Assembly (NCBI RefSeq): GCF_014218705.1
Contig: NZ_JABBJF010000005.1
Span: 203,875-267,874 of the forward strand
Length of the DNA: 64,000 nucleotides
Direction: 5' to 3'
From: Kluyvera sichuanensis
Lineage (GTDB): Bacteria > Pseudomonadota > Gammaproteobacteria > Enterobacterales > Enterobacteriaceae
Shown here: positions 24,764 through 36,193 of the stretch, in pieces
How positions within the stretch are numbered: position 1 is the first letter of the stretch
Layout: each line of letters starts with the position of its first letter
Made by a program: the position numbers and the translations under genes
Notes under the pieces: generated by a model
What the model was told of the DNA's origin: nothing
What the model saw: the letters and a program-made list of their open reading frames with translations, nothing else
Databases searched by the model: none

Positions 24764-26065
24764 TAATTTCCCCAGCACCTGATACCACGCGTAATCCAGC
24801 GGCAACAGCAGCAGATAGCTCACCGCCGCCAGCGCCAGACACAGCAGCATCCCCGCCCGCGCCGGCACCTTCCCTAACGCCATCGCCACCACGATCGGCG
24901 ACGCCTGATACGGCAGCAGCGGCGTGGAGTAGCCCAGCACCTGAATCATAATCACGCTGAGCAGCGGGAAACCGGTGGCATCGGAGAAGCTCTGAGCAAA
25001 AGTCGTATACAACGCTGGCACACCGTTGGCGGTCATAATGAAGTTCAGCGCGCTGGTAATACCGGTTAGGGCCAGGAAACTGGTAAACGGCGCGTCCTCA
25101 CTGAGCGGCATAACATGCAGCAGCGCATTGCCCACCACCGCGCCAATCCCGGTTTGGGTCACGGTGATCGCCAGCCCCAGAATCCCCGCCACGTAAACGC
25201 AGGCACGAATGTTCACCCCGCTGGCAAATTCGTCGCCGTTGATAAATCCCACGCGCGGCAGCAGCGTGATGACCGCAGCCACCAGCCCCGTCCAGGCAGG
25301 CCCAATGCCGTGCCAACTCTCACTTACCCATAGCGTTAAGACCACCGCTAATAGCCACGCCAGGCGCTTCTCATCCCCACTCATTGGCGGCAGCGGCTCC
25401 AGGTCGCGCGGCGGGTGCGGTTTTCCAGGAAACAGCCAGCAGATAAGTCCCACCAGCGCGGCCCCCTTGAGCCAGCCCAGCACCGGCGTGTGCAGCAGCA
25501 GATACGGCACGTAGTTGAGGTGGATACCGTAGGCACCTTCCGCCGCCCCGCTCATCACCAGATTGGGTACGTTGGCGGGCAAAATGGTCGCAGAAAGCTG
25601 GAAGGTACCAAAGCCCACGGCCAGCGCCAGCCCGTACCACGCGCGAGTGCCATCTTCGATCCCTGCACGCTTGGCCATTGCCGCCACAATCGGCATCAGC
25701 AGCGCAATACGCCCCATATTCGACGGCATCACAAACGCCAGCGCGTAGCTCAACAGCACCACGCTGCCGACCATCAGCAGCCAGGAGTCGGTGAGCCTTG
25801 AGGAGAGCGCCCGTGCGGCGCGATCGGCCAGCCCGGTTTTGCGAATGGCAATGCCGAGCACAAATCCGCTAAACACCAGCCAGAAGGCCGACGAGGCAAA
25901 GCCACCGAAGATAACGTCCGGCGGCGCGATTTTCGCGGTCATCGCCGCGGCGAAAAACAGCAGCGCAGTAATAAACTCCGGCAGCAGCGAGGTGGCCCAC
26001 AGCAGGATAGTCACGCCAACGATGATAGAGGGAAGGAACAGAGGGTGGGACAACCAGAGCGACAT
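24761..26065 (-). CDS. SLC13/DASS-family anion (dicarboxylate/sulfate-type) transporter
   Basis: 434 aa integral membrane protein with about 11-12 hydrophobic segments. Family features include the Asn-rich re-entrant segments TILPANVPNLVMSG (around residues 170-183) and TANGVPALY (near 350), matching the SNT-like repeats of the divalent anion:sodium symporter superfamily. Substrate cannot be read from sequence; di- or tricarboxylates or sulfate are typical. It lies between tpiA and cdh, a position with no gene in K-12. It is on the same strand as cdh and sbp but separated from cdh by 73 bp; linkage to sulfate-binding protein is suggestive only. Confidence 0.8.
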   Translation of the reverse strand: MSLWLSHPLFLPSIIVGVTILLWATSLLPEFITALLFFAAAMTAKIAPPDVIFGGFASSAFWLVFSGFVLGIAIRKTGLADRAARALSSRLTDSWLLMVGSVVLLSYALAFVMPSNMGRIALLMPIVAAMAKRAGIEDGTRAWYGLALAVGFGTFQLSATILPANVPNLVMSGAAEGAYGIHLNYVPYLLLHTPVLGWLKGAALVGLICWLFPGKPHPPRDLEPLPPMSGDEKRLAWLLAVVLTLWVSESWHGIGPAWTGLVAAVITLLPRVGFINGDEFASGVNIRACVYVAGILGLAITVTQTGIGAVVGNALLHVMPLSEDAPFTSFLALTGITSALNFIMTANGVPALYTTFAQSFSDATGFPLLSVIMIQVLGYSTPLLPYQASPIVVAMALGKVPARAGMLLCLALAAVSYLLLLPLDYAWYQVLGKL

Positions 26066-26138
26066 ACCTGTCTCCTGTCGTTTTTTTCAGCAAGCATACG
26101 ACGACAGGGTAGACAGGTAAACGCCAGATTAGGTGGGG

Positions 26139-26894
26139 TTATTGCAGGATTGCGCAGCGATGATCCTGAATTTCCTCGGCAGAAGCGCGGTTCAGGGTCA
26201 GCAGATTACGCTCGGTCGCCAACAGCAACAGCGAGTCATCACTTTGCTTCACCAGCGCCAGCGCAAAGCGCCCCATATGATCGCGCGCTTCCGGGACCTC
26301 TTCCGCCAGCATCAGGAACGGACTGCGCTGCGCCAGCTCGTTTTCGGTGACGCGACGCGCCAGATATTCATGCCCCATCAGCCCGCCCGGCAGCGGTAGC
26401 CAGCGGCTGCTAATGGCGGCGATATCACCGTCCAGTTGCTCGCGAACGTCTTTGCGCAGGCAGGAAATATGGATGTGGAAATGGTTTTGCGTCCGCCCGG
26501 TACGGGAGTTGATGGTCAGGGAGATCGCGCTATCCGGTACTTCCGAACCCCGTTTGTCGCTCATGATCATACGACGCTGCCACGCCTGCCAGAAGAAGTT
26601 TGGCGTTTGCGGGTTGAGCAGCAGTGGGCTTTCGGTGCCGTTAATCCGGTAGGTTGGCATCAGCAGATACTGCAGCGGGCCGTTGCGGTCTTTAAAGAGC
26701 ACATAGCCGCCCTTCGGGTTCACATCGGCACAGGGTGCCGGGGTGCGATGATTGAGCTGATTAGGTACACACTGGTCTAGCACAATATGGCGCAGCGCGT
26801 CCGGGTTGCCGGAATGCAGCCAATACCAGCCGCCCGCCCCCGCAGCAATCACCAACACCAGCAGCGCTGCCAGCAGGTATTTTATCCGTGTCAT
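26139..26894 (-). CDS. cdh: CDP-diacylglycerol diphosphatase
   Basis: 251 aa, exactly the length of E. coli Cdh, starting [16 protein letters not shown] single N-terminal signal anchor (residues 5-24) places the catalytic domain in the periplasm. The HFHIHIS segment near residues 150-156 is the histidine-triad-like active site. It hydrolyses CDP-diacylglycerol to phosphatidate and CMP. A 21-codon upstream extension is open but unsupported. Order cdh-sbp is as in K-12; the sbp terminator precedes cdh. Confidence 0.95.
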   Translation of the reverse strand: MTRIKYLLAALLVLVIAAGAGGWYWLHSGNPDALRHIVLDQCVPNQLNHRTPAPCADVNPKGGYVLFKDRNGPLQYLLMPTYRINGTESPLLLNPQTPNFFWQAWQRRMIMSDKRGSEVPDSAISLTINSRTGRTQNHFHIHISCLRKDVREQLDGDIAAISSRWLPLPGGLMGHEYLARRVTENELAQRSPFLMLAEEVPEARDHMGRFALALVKQSDDSLLLLATERNLLTLNRASAEEIQDHRCAILQ

Positions 26895-26944
26895 TTTATC
26901 TCCCCAAATCAAACCAGAGGGGAAGAGTAACGTAGTTTGATGAC

Positions 26945-26980
26945 CAAAAGAAAACACCCGGTAAAATCACCGGGTGTTAG
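26945..26980 (-). terminator. Rho-independent terminator after sbp
   Basis: Ten-bp perfect stem (AACACCCGGT / ACCGGGTGTT) with a 6-base loop; on the minus strand it runs into TTTTCTTTT, just past the sbp stop. Confidence 0.85.
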
Positions 26981-26987
26981 AGGGAGA

Positions 26988-27977
26988 TTAACGCTTACTA
27001 ATCTGGTCGAAAGTCCCACCGTTAGAGAAGTGGTCTTTCTGCGCTTTGGTCCAGCCACCGAACTCATCATCAATGGTAAAGAGCTTCAGTTTTGGGAACT
27101 CGCTTTCATACTTCTTCGCCACCGCCGGGTCACGTGGACGATAGTAGTTCTTCGCCGCGATCTCCTGGCCTTCCGGCGAGTAGAGGTACTTCAGGTAAGC
27201 TTCCGCCACCGCCGCCGTGCCTTTTTTCTCAGCGACTTTGTCGACCACGGAAACGGTCGGCTCGGCGAGGATAGATTCGCTTGGGGTAACGATTTCAAAC
27301 TTGTCTTTGCCCAGTTCGTTCGTCGCCAGTAGCGCTTCGTTTTCCCAGGCAATCAGCACGTCGCCGATGCCGCGTTCTACGAAGGTGTTAGTCGAACCGC
27401 GAGCGCCGGAGTCCAGCACTTCCACGTTCTTATACAGCGCCTTCACGAAGTCTTGCGCTTTGGCCTGATCGTTGTTGTTGTGATGCAGGGCGTAGCCCCA
27501 GGCGGCCAGGTAGTTCCAGCGAGCGCCGCCGGAGCTTTTCGGGTTCGGGGTGATAACGGAAACGCCCGGTTTAATCAGGTCGTTCCAGTCATGAATCTGT
27601 TTCGGGTTGCCTTTACGCACCAGGAACACGATGGTGGAGGTGTACGGCGCGGAGTTATCCGGCAGGCGTTTGATCCAGTTTTTGTCGATGCGTCCACGTT
27701 CAGCAATGGCGTCAACGTCATAGGCCAGCGCCAGCGTTACCACATCGGCATCAATGCCGTTAATCACGGAAGTCGCCTGCTTGCCGGAGCCGCCGTGCGA
27801 CTGGCGAATCACCACGTTATCACCGGTCTCTTTTTTCCAGTGCGCGCTGAACGCCTTGTTATATTGTTCGTACAGTTCACGCGTCGGATCGTACGACACG
27901 TTGAGTAATTGGATGTCCTTAGCCAGTACGCTGGTAGTAGCCAGCAAAAGAGTTAACCCTACGCCCCACTTATTCAT
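26988..27977 (-). CDS. sbp: periplasmic sulfate-binding protein
   Basis: 329 aa, starting [19 protein letters not shown] with cleavage after residue 19 (mature [11 protein letters not shown]). It captures sulfate or thiosulfate for the CysTWA importer. The sulfate-site segments SHGGSGKQ near residue 60 and [17 protein letters not shown] near 150 are conserved. In E. coli it is under CysB/Cbl control, and the A+T-rich upstream 200 bp could hold such sites, though I could not place one. pfkA, the K-12 neighbour, is absent; zapB is next instead. Confidence 0.97.
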   Translation of the reverse strand: MNKWGVGLTLLLATTSVLAKDIQLLNVSYDPTRELYEQYNKAFSAHWKKETGDNVVIRQSHGGSGKQATSVINGIDADVVTLALAYDVDAIAERGRIDKNWIKRLPDNSAPYTSTIVFLVRKGNPKQIHDWNDLIKPGVSVITPNPKSSGGARWNYLAAWGYALHHNNNDQAKAQDFVKALYKNVEVLDSGARGSTNTFVERGIGDVLIAWENEALLATNELGKDKFEIVTPSESILAEPTVSVVDKVAEKKGTAAVAEAYLKYLYSPEGQEIAAKNYYRPRDPAVAKKYESEFPKLKLFTIDDEFGGWTKAQKDHFSNGGTFDQISKR

Positions 27978-28185
27978 CGCCCGCTCTCTTATCTGTTGTG
28001 TTGTAATGAGGCTAGCCTGCCAGAAATCGAACCAATGATTAAAGAATAAAAAAAGATTGATTATGCAGTTTTGAAATATAAGCGGGTACACGAAATGCGC
28101 GTATGTTCGAAATCACTCAGCGGGGAAAATTCGCGGGGGTGAAGCATCCCCAGGCCGTTAAAAAACCGCCCGGGGAGGAGTGGAA

Positions 28186-28852
<667 letters not shown>

Positions 28853-29701
28853 ATGAGCCAGACATCAACCTTAAAAGGCCAGTGCATTGCCGAGTTTCTT
28901 GGTACCGGGTTGTTGATTTTCTTCGGCGTGGGATGTGTCGCAGCGTTGAAAGTCGCCGGGGCGACCTTCGGCCAGTGGGAAATCAGTATCATCTGGGGTC
29001 TGGGCGTGGCGATGGCCATCTACCTGACTGCGGGGGTTTCCGGTGCGCATCTTAACCCAGCCGTGACCATTGCACTTTGGCTGTTCGCCTGCTTCGACGG
29101 GCGTAAAGTCGTGCCGTTCATCGTGGCTCAGTTTGCCGGTGCGTTCTGCGCCGCCGCGCTGGTCTACGGGCTTTATTACAACCTTTTCCTCAACTTCGAA
29201 CACACGCACAATATGGTGCGCGGCAGCGTCGAAAGTCTTGAACTGGCCGGTATTTTCTCGACTTACCCGAACCCACATATCAATTTTGTGCAGGCTTTCG
29301 CGGTAGAAATGGTGATTACCGCTATCCTGATGGGCGTGATTCTGGCGCTTACCGACGACGGTAACGGCGTTCCACGTGGTCCGCTGGCACCGCTGCTGAT
29401 TGGCCTGCTGATTGCGGTTATCGGTGCGTCCATGGGCCCACTGACCGGGTTTGCGATGAACCCTGCGCGTGACCTTGGACCGAAAACGTTCGCCTGGCTG
29501 GCAGGCTGGGGCGACGTCGCCTTCACCGGCGGCAAAGATATTCCTTACTTCCTGGTGCCGCTGTGTGCGCCAATAGTAGGTGCTGCGCTGGGTGCGTTCA
29601 GCTATCGCAAGCTGATTGGCCGTCACCTGCCGTGCGACACCTGCGAGGTTGAAGAGCCGAAGGCGGCCTCCAGCCAGAACCAACAAAATGCTTCGCTGTA
29701 A
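28853..29701 (+). CDS. glpF: glycerol facilitator aquaporin
   Basis: 282 aa major intrinsic protein with six membrane helices and the two pore NPA motifs (HLNPAVT near residue 67 and FAMNPARD near 202). The start is the ATG at 28853 (MSQTSTLKGQCIAEFLG); a frame from 28793 adds 20 residues that do not match the family. It allows glycerol to diffuse across the inner membrane, coupled to phosphorylation by GlpK, which starts 21 bp downstream. Confidence 0.97.
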   Translation: MSQTSTLKGQCIAEFLGTGLLIFFGVGCVAALKVAGATFGQWEISIIWGLGVAMAIYLTAGVSGAHLNPAVTIALWLFACFDGRKVVPFIVAQFAGAFCAAALVYGLYYNLFLNFEHTHNMVRGSVESLELAGIFSTYPNPHINFVQAFAVEMVITAILMGVILALTDDGNGVPRGPLAPLLIGLLIAVIGASMGPLTGFAMNPARDLGPKTFAWLAGWGDVAFTGGKDIPYFLVPLCAPIVGAALGAFSYRKLIGRHLPCDTCEVEEPKAASSQNQQNASL

Positions 29702-31231
<1,530 letters not shown>

Positions 31232-31234
31232 GCA

Positions 31235-31300
31235 CTGAGCCTCGGCCGGGCTACCAATCTAATGTAGCCCGGCCGAGCGCAGCGACGCCGGGGACGGCAT
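31235..31300. repeat. REP pair (BIME) between glpK and gltS
   Basis: Two inverted REP cores face each other (GCCTCGGCCGGGCTAC and GTAGCCCGGCCGAGCGCAGC) separated by about 10 bases. They lie exactly at the rearrangement junction glpK/gltS and between convergent genes. Confidence 0.75.
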
Positions 31301-31306
31301 AAACCA

Positions 31307-32509
31307 TCAGCCAAACATCGGCAACATCAAATACAGCTTAATCACCAGCGCGTTGACGATATCAATAAAGAACGCCCCCACCATCGGCACCACCAGAAAC
31401 GCCATATGTGACGGCCCGAAACGCTCGGTAATGGCCTGCATATTGGCAATCGCCGTCGGCGTGGCGCCAAGGCCAAAGCCACAGTGACCTGCCGCCAGCA
31501 CCGCCGCGTCGTAGTTTTTTCCCATCAGACGGTAGGTGACGAAAATCGCATATAGCCCCATCGCCACGGTCTGCACCGCCAGAATCACAATCATCGGCAG
31601 CGCCAGATCCGCTAACTCCCACAGCTTGAGGCTCATCAGCGCCATTGCCAGGAACAGCGACAAGCTGACGTTACCCAGCACCGACACCGCTCGTTCGAAC
31701 ACGCGATAAAAGCCCATCAGCGCCAGGCCGTTGCTGAGGATCACCCCAACAAACAGCACGCAGACGAACGTTGGCAACTCCAGCGCCGTACCGGCGAGCA
31801 GTTGCGCAATCACTTTACCCAGCGTCAAACAGATGGCGATAAGCGCGATGGTCTCAATCAGCACCAGCGAGGTAATGCTGCGCCCCACGTCCGGCTTTTC
31901 AAACGCCGTTGGCACTTCCAGATCGTCCGGCGTGCCGTTCGGTGACGACGAGTGTTTCACCAGATAGCGCGCCACCGGACCACCAATCAGGCCGCCGAGC
32001 ACCAGCCCAAAGGTGGCGCAGGCCATGGCTACTTCTGTTGCATTTTCAAAGCCATAACGTTCGATAAACAGCTTGCTCCACGCCGCCCCGGTGCCGTGAC
32101 CGCCGGAGAGCGTAATCGAACCCGCCAGCAGCCCCATCAGCGGGTCGAGCCCTAAGAGCTTCGCCATACCAATGCCCAATGCGTTTTGCAGCAACAGCAG
32201 CCCTACCACCACAATCAGGAACGTCCCCACCACCTTGCCGCCCGCACGCAGGCTGGCGATATTGGCGTTAAGGCCGATCGTGGCGAAGAACGCCAGCATC
32301 AGCGGGTCCTTCAGGCTCATATCGAAGTCGATTTCCCAGCCCATGCTCTTTTTCAGCACCAGTAGCGCCAACGCCACCAGCAGGCCGCCCGCAACGGGCT
32401 CGGGGATAGTGTATTTCTTGAGGAAGGGAACGCTCTGAACCAGTTTTCGTCCTAGCAGCAACACCAGCGTTGCGGCAACGAGCGTCGATAAAGTATCGAG
32501 ATGAAACAT
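31307..32509 (-). CDS. gltS: sodium/glutamate symporter
   Basis: 400 aa ESS-family transporter with two inverted structural halves of about five helices. The re-entrant loops carry SGGHGTGAAW near residues 135-144 and CGFGLGATPTAIANM near 340-354. It imports L- and D-glutamate with Na+ at the inner membrane. It is divergent from xanP, as in K-12, but its other neighbour should be recG and is instead glpK. Confidence 0.97.
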   Translation of the reverse strand: MFHLDTLSTLVAATLVLLLGRKLVQSVPFLKKYTIPEPVAGGLLVALALLVLKKSMGWEIDFDMSLKDPLMLAFFATIGLNANIASLRAGGKVVGTFLIVVVGLLLLQNALGIGMAKLLGLDPLMGLLAGSITLSGGHGTGAAWSKLFIERYGFENATEVAMACATFGLVLGGLIGGPVARYLVKHSSSPNGTPDDLEVPTAFEKPDVGRSITSLVLIETIALIAICLTLGKVIAQLLAGTALELPTFVCVLFVGVILSNGLALMGFYRVFERAVSVLGNVSLSLFLAMALMSLKLWELADLALPMIVILAVQTVAMGLYAIFVTYRLMGKNYDAAVLAAGHCGFGLGATPTAIANMQAITERFGPSHMAFLVVPMVGAFFIDIVNALVIKLYLMLPMFG

Positions 32510-32793
32510 AATTACAGCTCCTGACTAAAACGTATGATTCATTCACACGCGACCAATTTCCCATGTCGTCCACGCCTCCTCATGAGGCGTTGGGCAAAAG
32601 TGTAAGCAAGAAAAAGGCGATCAGGGTAGAAAAACGTATTATTTGTCATCATTTTCGTTAACTTACCCCGCCAAATCCCTTTATTTTGCGCGGCTATTTT
32701 ACGCAATAATTTGTCATCCGTGAAAGCAACCGATTGCTTTTACCAACCAGTCCGCTAAAATCGCCACTTTTCCACCACGGGATTACCTCTGAG

Positions 32794-34185
32794 ATGTCTT
32801 CTAACACACTCGATCAAGCCAATGCGCAACCGATTGCGCATTCGCAGAACAGCGAATTAATCTATCGTCTGGAAGATCGCCCACCGCTGCCGCAGACCCT
32901 GTTCGCGGCGTTCCAGCACCTGCTGGCGATGTTTGTCGCGGTGATCACACCGGCGCTGCTCATCTGTCAGGCGCTTGGCCTGCCGGCGGAAGACACTCAG
33001 CACATTATCAGCATGTCGTTATTCGCCTCCGGCGTGGCGTCCATCATCCAGATTAAAGCCTGGGGTCCGGTGGGTTCTGGCCTGCTGTCGATTCAGGGCA
33101 CCAGCTTCAACTTCGTTGCGCCGTTGATCATGGGCGGCACGGCGCTGAAAACCGGTGGTGCAGACGTGCCAACGATGATGGCGGCGCTGTTCGGCACCCT
33201 GATGCTGGCGAGCTGCACCGAGATGGTTATCTCCCGCGTGCTGCACCTGGCGCGCCGCGTGATTACGCCGCTGGTTTCCGGCGTGGTGGTGATGATTATC
33301 GGCTTGTCGCTGATTCAGGTTGGCCTGACCTCCATCGGCGGCGGCTACGCGGCAATGGCTGACCACACCTTCGGCGCGCCGAAAAACCTGCTGCTGGCAG
33401 GGATCGTGCTGGCGATCATTATTCTGCTTAACCGCCAGCGTAACCCGTACCTGCGCATCGCCTCTCTGGTGATTGCCATGGCGGCAGGCTACCTGATGGC
33501 GTGGTTCCTCGGCATGCTGCCGGAAAACACCGCACCAACGAACAGCAGCCTGATTACCATTCCAACCCCGCTGTATTACGGCCTGGGCATCGACTGGAGC
33601 CTGCTGCTGCCGCTGATGCTGGTGTTTATGATTACCTCGCTCGAGACCATCGGTGATATCACCGCCACCTCTGACGTGTCCGAACAGCCGGTTTCCGGCC
33701 CGGTCTATATGAAGCGCCTGAAAGGCGGCGTGCTGGCGAACGGCCTGAACTCTTGCGTATCGGCCATCTTCAACACCTTCCCGAACTCCTGCTTCGGGCA
33801 GAACAACGGCGTGATTCAGCTGACCGGCGTTGCCAGCCGTTACGTGGGCTTTGTGGTGGCGCTGATGCTGATCGTGCTTGGCCTGTTCCCGGCGGTAAGC
33901 GGCTTTGTGCAGCACATTCCTGAGCCCGTGCTCGGCGGCGCAACGCTGGTGATGTTCGGGACCATCGCCGCATCCGGCGTGCGCATCGTCTCCCGCGAAC
34001 CGCTGAACCGCCGTGCGATTCTGATTATCGCGCTGTCGCTGGCCGTCGGCCTGGGCGTTTCCCAGCAGCCACAAATCCTGCAGTTTGCGCCGGACTGGCT
34101 GAAAAACCTGCTCTCTTCCGGTATCGCTGCCGGGGGGATCACCGCGATTATCCTCAATCTGGTCTTCCCGCCGGAAAAAGCGTAA
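32794..34185 (+). CDS. xanP: xanthine permease XanP
   Basis: 463 aa NCS2-family purine:H+ symporter with about 14 hydrophobic segments. The NAT signature [14 protein letters not shown] lies near residues 335-348, and GTSFNFVAP in TM3 carries family-conserved polar residues. The ATG at 32794 gives the N-terminus [14 protein letters not shown], matching the E. coli protein (YicE) in register; 20 extra upstream codons are open but unlikely. Position between gltS and yicH as in K-12. Confidence 0.96.
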   Translation: MSSNTLDQANAQPIAHSQNSELIYRLEDRPPLPQTLFAAFQHLLAMFVAVITPALLICQALGLPAEDTQHIISMSLFASGVASIIQIKAWGPVGSGLLSIQGTSFNFVAPLIMGGTALKTGGADVPTMMAALFGTLMLASCTEMVISRVLHLARRVITPLVSGVVVMIIGLSLIQVGLTSIGGGYAAMADHTFGAPKNLLLAGIVLAIIILLNRQRNPYLRIASLVIAMAAGYLMAWFLGMLPENTAPTNSSLITIPTPLYYGLGIDWSLLLPLMLVFMITSLETIGDITATSDVSEQPVSGPVYMKRLKGGVLANGLNSCVSAIFNTFPNSCFGQNNGVIQLTGVASRYVGFVVALMLIVLGLFPAVSGFVQHIPEPVLGGATLVMFGTIAASGVRIVSREPLNRRAILIIALSLAVGLGVSQQPQILQFAPDWLKNLLSSGIAAGGITAIILNLVFPPEKA

Positions 34186-34191
34186 TCCCTT

Positions 34192-34217
34192 TGCGGCAGT
34201 GGTTCCGCCACTGCCGC
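34192..34217 (+). terminator. strong hairpin after xanP
   Basis: GCGGCAGTGG / CCACTGCCGC ten-bp perfect stem with a 5-base loop, a few bases after the stop codon. No T run follows, so it is either a Rho-independent terminator lacking the tail or an mRNA-protecting structure. Confidence 0.55.
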
Positions 34218-34304
34218 AGACATCGAATAATACGATTCCCAGCTTGAGCATTGCATATAAATCATGCATAACAGGTTTATGTGCCATTCACAGGATGGAA
34301 GATC

Positions 34305-35981
34305 ATGAAATTTCTTGGAAAGCTCATTATCTGGCTGCTGATCGCCCTGTTCGTGGTGATATTAGCCTTCTATTTATTGCTGCAAACGCGCTGGGGCGCC
34401 CGCCACGTTAGCCAGTGGCTGAGCGATAACACCGCCTATCACATTACGTTTGACGCGATGGATCATCGCTTCTCTTCACCTTCACATATCCTGCTGAAAA
34501 ACGTCACCTTTGGCCGCGACGGCAAACCCGCAACGCTGGTCGCCAAAGCGGTGGATATCGGCCTGAGTTCGCGCCAGATAACCGACCCGCTGCACGTCGA
34601 CACTATTCTGTTGCAGGATGGCACGCTGAATCTCTCCCCTTCCACCGCGCCGCTGCCGTTTGCCGCAGACCGCCTGCAACTGAGCAACATGGCGCTAAAC
34701 AGCCCGGAAACCGGCTGGGAACTGAGCGCCCAGCGCGTCTCCGGCGGCGTGATGCCGTGGGCACCAGTAGCAGGCAACGTGCTCGGCACCAAAGCCCAGA
34801 TTCAGATGAGCGCGGGTTCGCTGTCGCTTAACGGCGTACCGGCCACCAACGCATTGATCGAAGGCTCGCTCAATAACGGCGAGGTGACCTTAACTACCGT
34901 TGGCGCGGATATGGCACGCGGCTCGCTCACCGGCAATGCGCGGCGCAACAGCGACGGCAGCTGGGTGGTGGATAATCTGCGCCTTAACGATATTCGCATG
35001 CAAAGCGACAAGTCGCTGCTCGATTTCCTCGCCCCGCTGACTACCGTACCGTCGTTGCAGATTGGTCGGCTGGACATTACCGACGCGCACCTGCAGGGGC
35101 CGGACTGGGCGGTCACCGACCTCGACTTCAACTTGCGCAACCTGACCCTCAGTCAGGGCGGCTGGCAGAGCGATGATGGCAAAATTTCGATGAACGCCAG
35201 CGAGTTTATCTACGGCTCGCTGCATCTGCTCGATCCGATCCTCAACGCCGAATTCTCGCCACAGGGCATTGCGCTGCGCCAGTTCACCTCACGCTGGGAA
35301 GGCGGCATGGTGCGCAGTTCCGGCAACTGGCTGCGCGCCGGGAATGCGCTGGTGCTGGACGACGCGGTCTTCGCCGGGCTGGAATATACGCTGCCGGAGA
35401 ACTGGAAAACGCTGTGGATGGCGCAGTTGCCGCCGTGGCTGCAAAGCGTGACCCTGAAGAAATTTGGTGCCAGTCGTAACCTGGTGATTGATATCACCCC
35501 GGACTTCCCGTGGCAGGTCACCGCGCTGGACGGCTACGGGGCCAACCTGCAGCTAGCGAAAAATCGCCAGTGGGGCATCTGGGGCGGCAGCGCGACGCTG
35601 AACGGCGCAGCGGCAACCTTTAACCGCGTTGACGTACGCCGCCCATCCATGACGCTGAACGCCGATGCTTCAAACGTGAATATCACCGAACTGAGCGCCT
35701 TTACCGAAAAAGGCATTCTGGAAGCCACTGCCACCGTGGCCCAGCAGCCACAACGCCAGACCCGCGTAACGCTGAACGGCCGCGGCGTGCCGCTGAACGT
35801 GCTCCAGCAATGGGGATGGCCTGCGCCGCCGATTTCCGGCGACGGGAACATTCAGCTGACGGCGAGCGGGAATGTACAGGCCGATGCGCCGCTGAAACCG
35901 ACGGTAAACGGGGAGCTGCATGCGGTAAATATGAATAAGCAGGAAGTCACCCAGCAGATGCAGGGTGGAATGATAAAGTAG
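34305..35981 (+). CDS. yicH: AsmA-family protein YicH
   Basis: 558 aa from MKFLGKLIIWLLIALF. One N-terminal transmembrane helix (residues 5-26) is followed by a long beta-rich periplasmic part containing AsmA-like repeats (DMDHRF-type start, FTSRWEGGMVRSSGNW near residue 330). AsmA/YicH/TamB relatives are thought to bridge inner and outer membranes in phospholipid transport or envelope assembly; the specific role of YicH is unsettled. Order xanP-yicH-yicI is as in K-12. The extreme C-terminus is a few residues shorter than the K-12 protein as I recall it. Confidence 0.92.
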   Translation: MKFLGKLIIWLLIALFVVILAFYLLLQTRWGARHVSQWLSDNTAYHITFDAMDHRFSSPSHILLKNVTFGRDGKPATLVAKAVDIGLSSRQITDPLHVDTILLQDGTLNLSPSTAPLPFAADRLQLSNMALNSPETGWELSAQRVSGGVMPWAPVAGNVLGTKAQIQMSAGSLSLNGVPATNALIEGSLNNGEVTLTTVGADMARGSLTGNARRNSDGSWVVDNLRLNDIRMQSDKSLLDFLAPLTTVPSLQIGRLDITDAHLQGPDWAVTDLDFNLRNLTLSQGGWQSDDGKISMNASEFIYGSLHLLDPILNAEFSPQGIALRQFTSRWEGGMVRSSGNWLRAGNALVLDDAVFAGLEYTLPENWKTLWMAQLPPWLQSVTLKKFGASRNLVIDITPDFPWQVTALDGYGANLQLAKNRQWGIWGGSATLNGAAATFNRVDVRRPSMTLNADASNVNITELSAFTEKGILEATATVAQQPQRQTRVTLNGRGVPLNVLQQWGWPAPPISGDGNIQLTASGNVQADAPLKPTVNGELHAVNMNKQEVTQQMQGGMIK

Positions 35982-35984
35982 CCC

Positions 35985-36060
35985 GGGCGAGGCGTTCACG
36001 CCGACCCCGGGGTTGGCTCGGAGCCGCCCCGGCGGCGCTGCGCTTGGCCGGGCTACAAGA
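35985..36060. repeat. REP cluster after yicH
   Basis: Tandem G+C-rich palindromic units (GTAGCCCGGGCGAGGCG... and CCCCGGCGGCGCTGCGC...GGCCGGGCTAC) between convergent yicH and yicI. Confidence 0.75.
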
Positions 36061-36077
36061 GAGATTGTGCGAGTGTT

Positions 36078-36182
36078 CCCCTCACCCCGGCCCTCTCCCC
36101 AAAGGGGCGAGGGAGAAAACCAAACATGCTAGCCGCACCATCGGTCCCCTCTCCCCGCGGAGAGAGGGTTAGGGTGAGGGGG
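36078..36182. repeat. long inverted-repeat element, copy 1
   Basis: Terminal arms CCCCTCACCCCGGCCCTCTC and GAGAGGGTTAGGGTGAGGGG can fold into an extended hairpin, with an internal second stem (CTCTCCCC...GGGGCGAGGGAG). A second copy with the same arms and a shorter centre is at 49174-49261. It is a known type of enterobacterial interspersed palindrome; no coding capacity. Confidence 0.8.
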
Positions 36183-36193
36183 CACCCTCAAGA

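Noticed and set aside
23928..24842. A 304-codon open frame opposite tpiA
   Set aside because: Antisense shadow of a highly expressed gene with strong codon bias.
33019..34287. A 422-codon open frame opposite xanP
   Set aside because: His/Gln-rich translation with no domain, a typical shadow of a membrane-protein gene.
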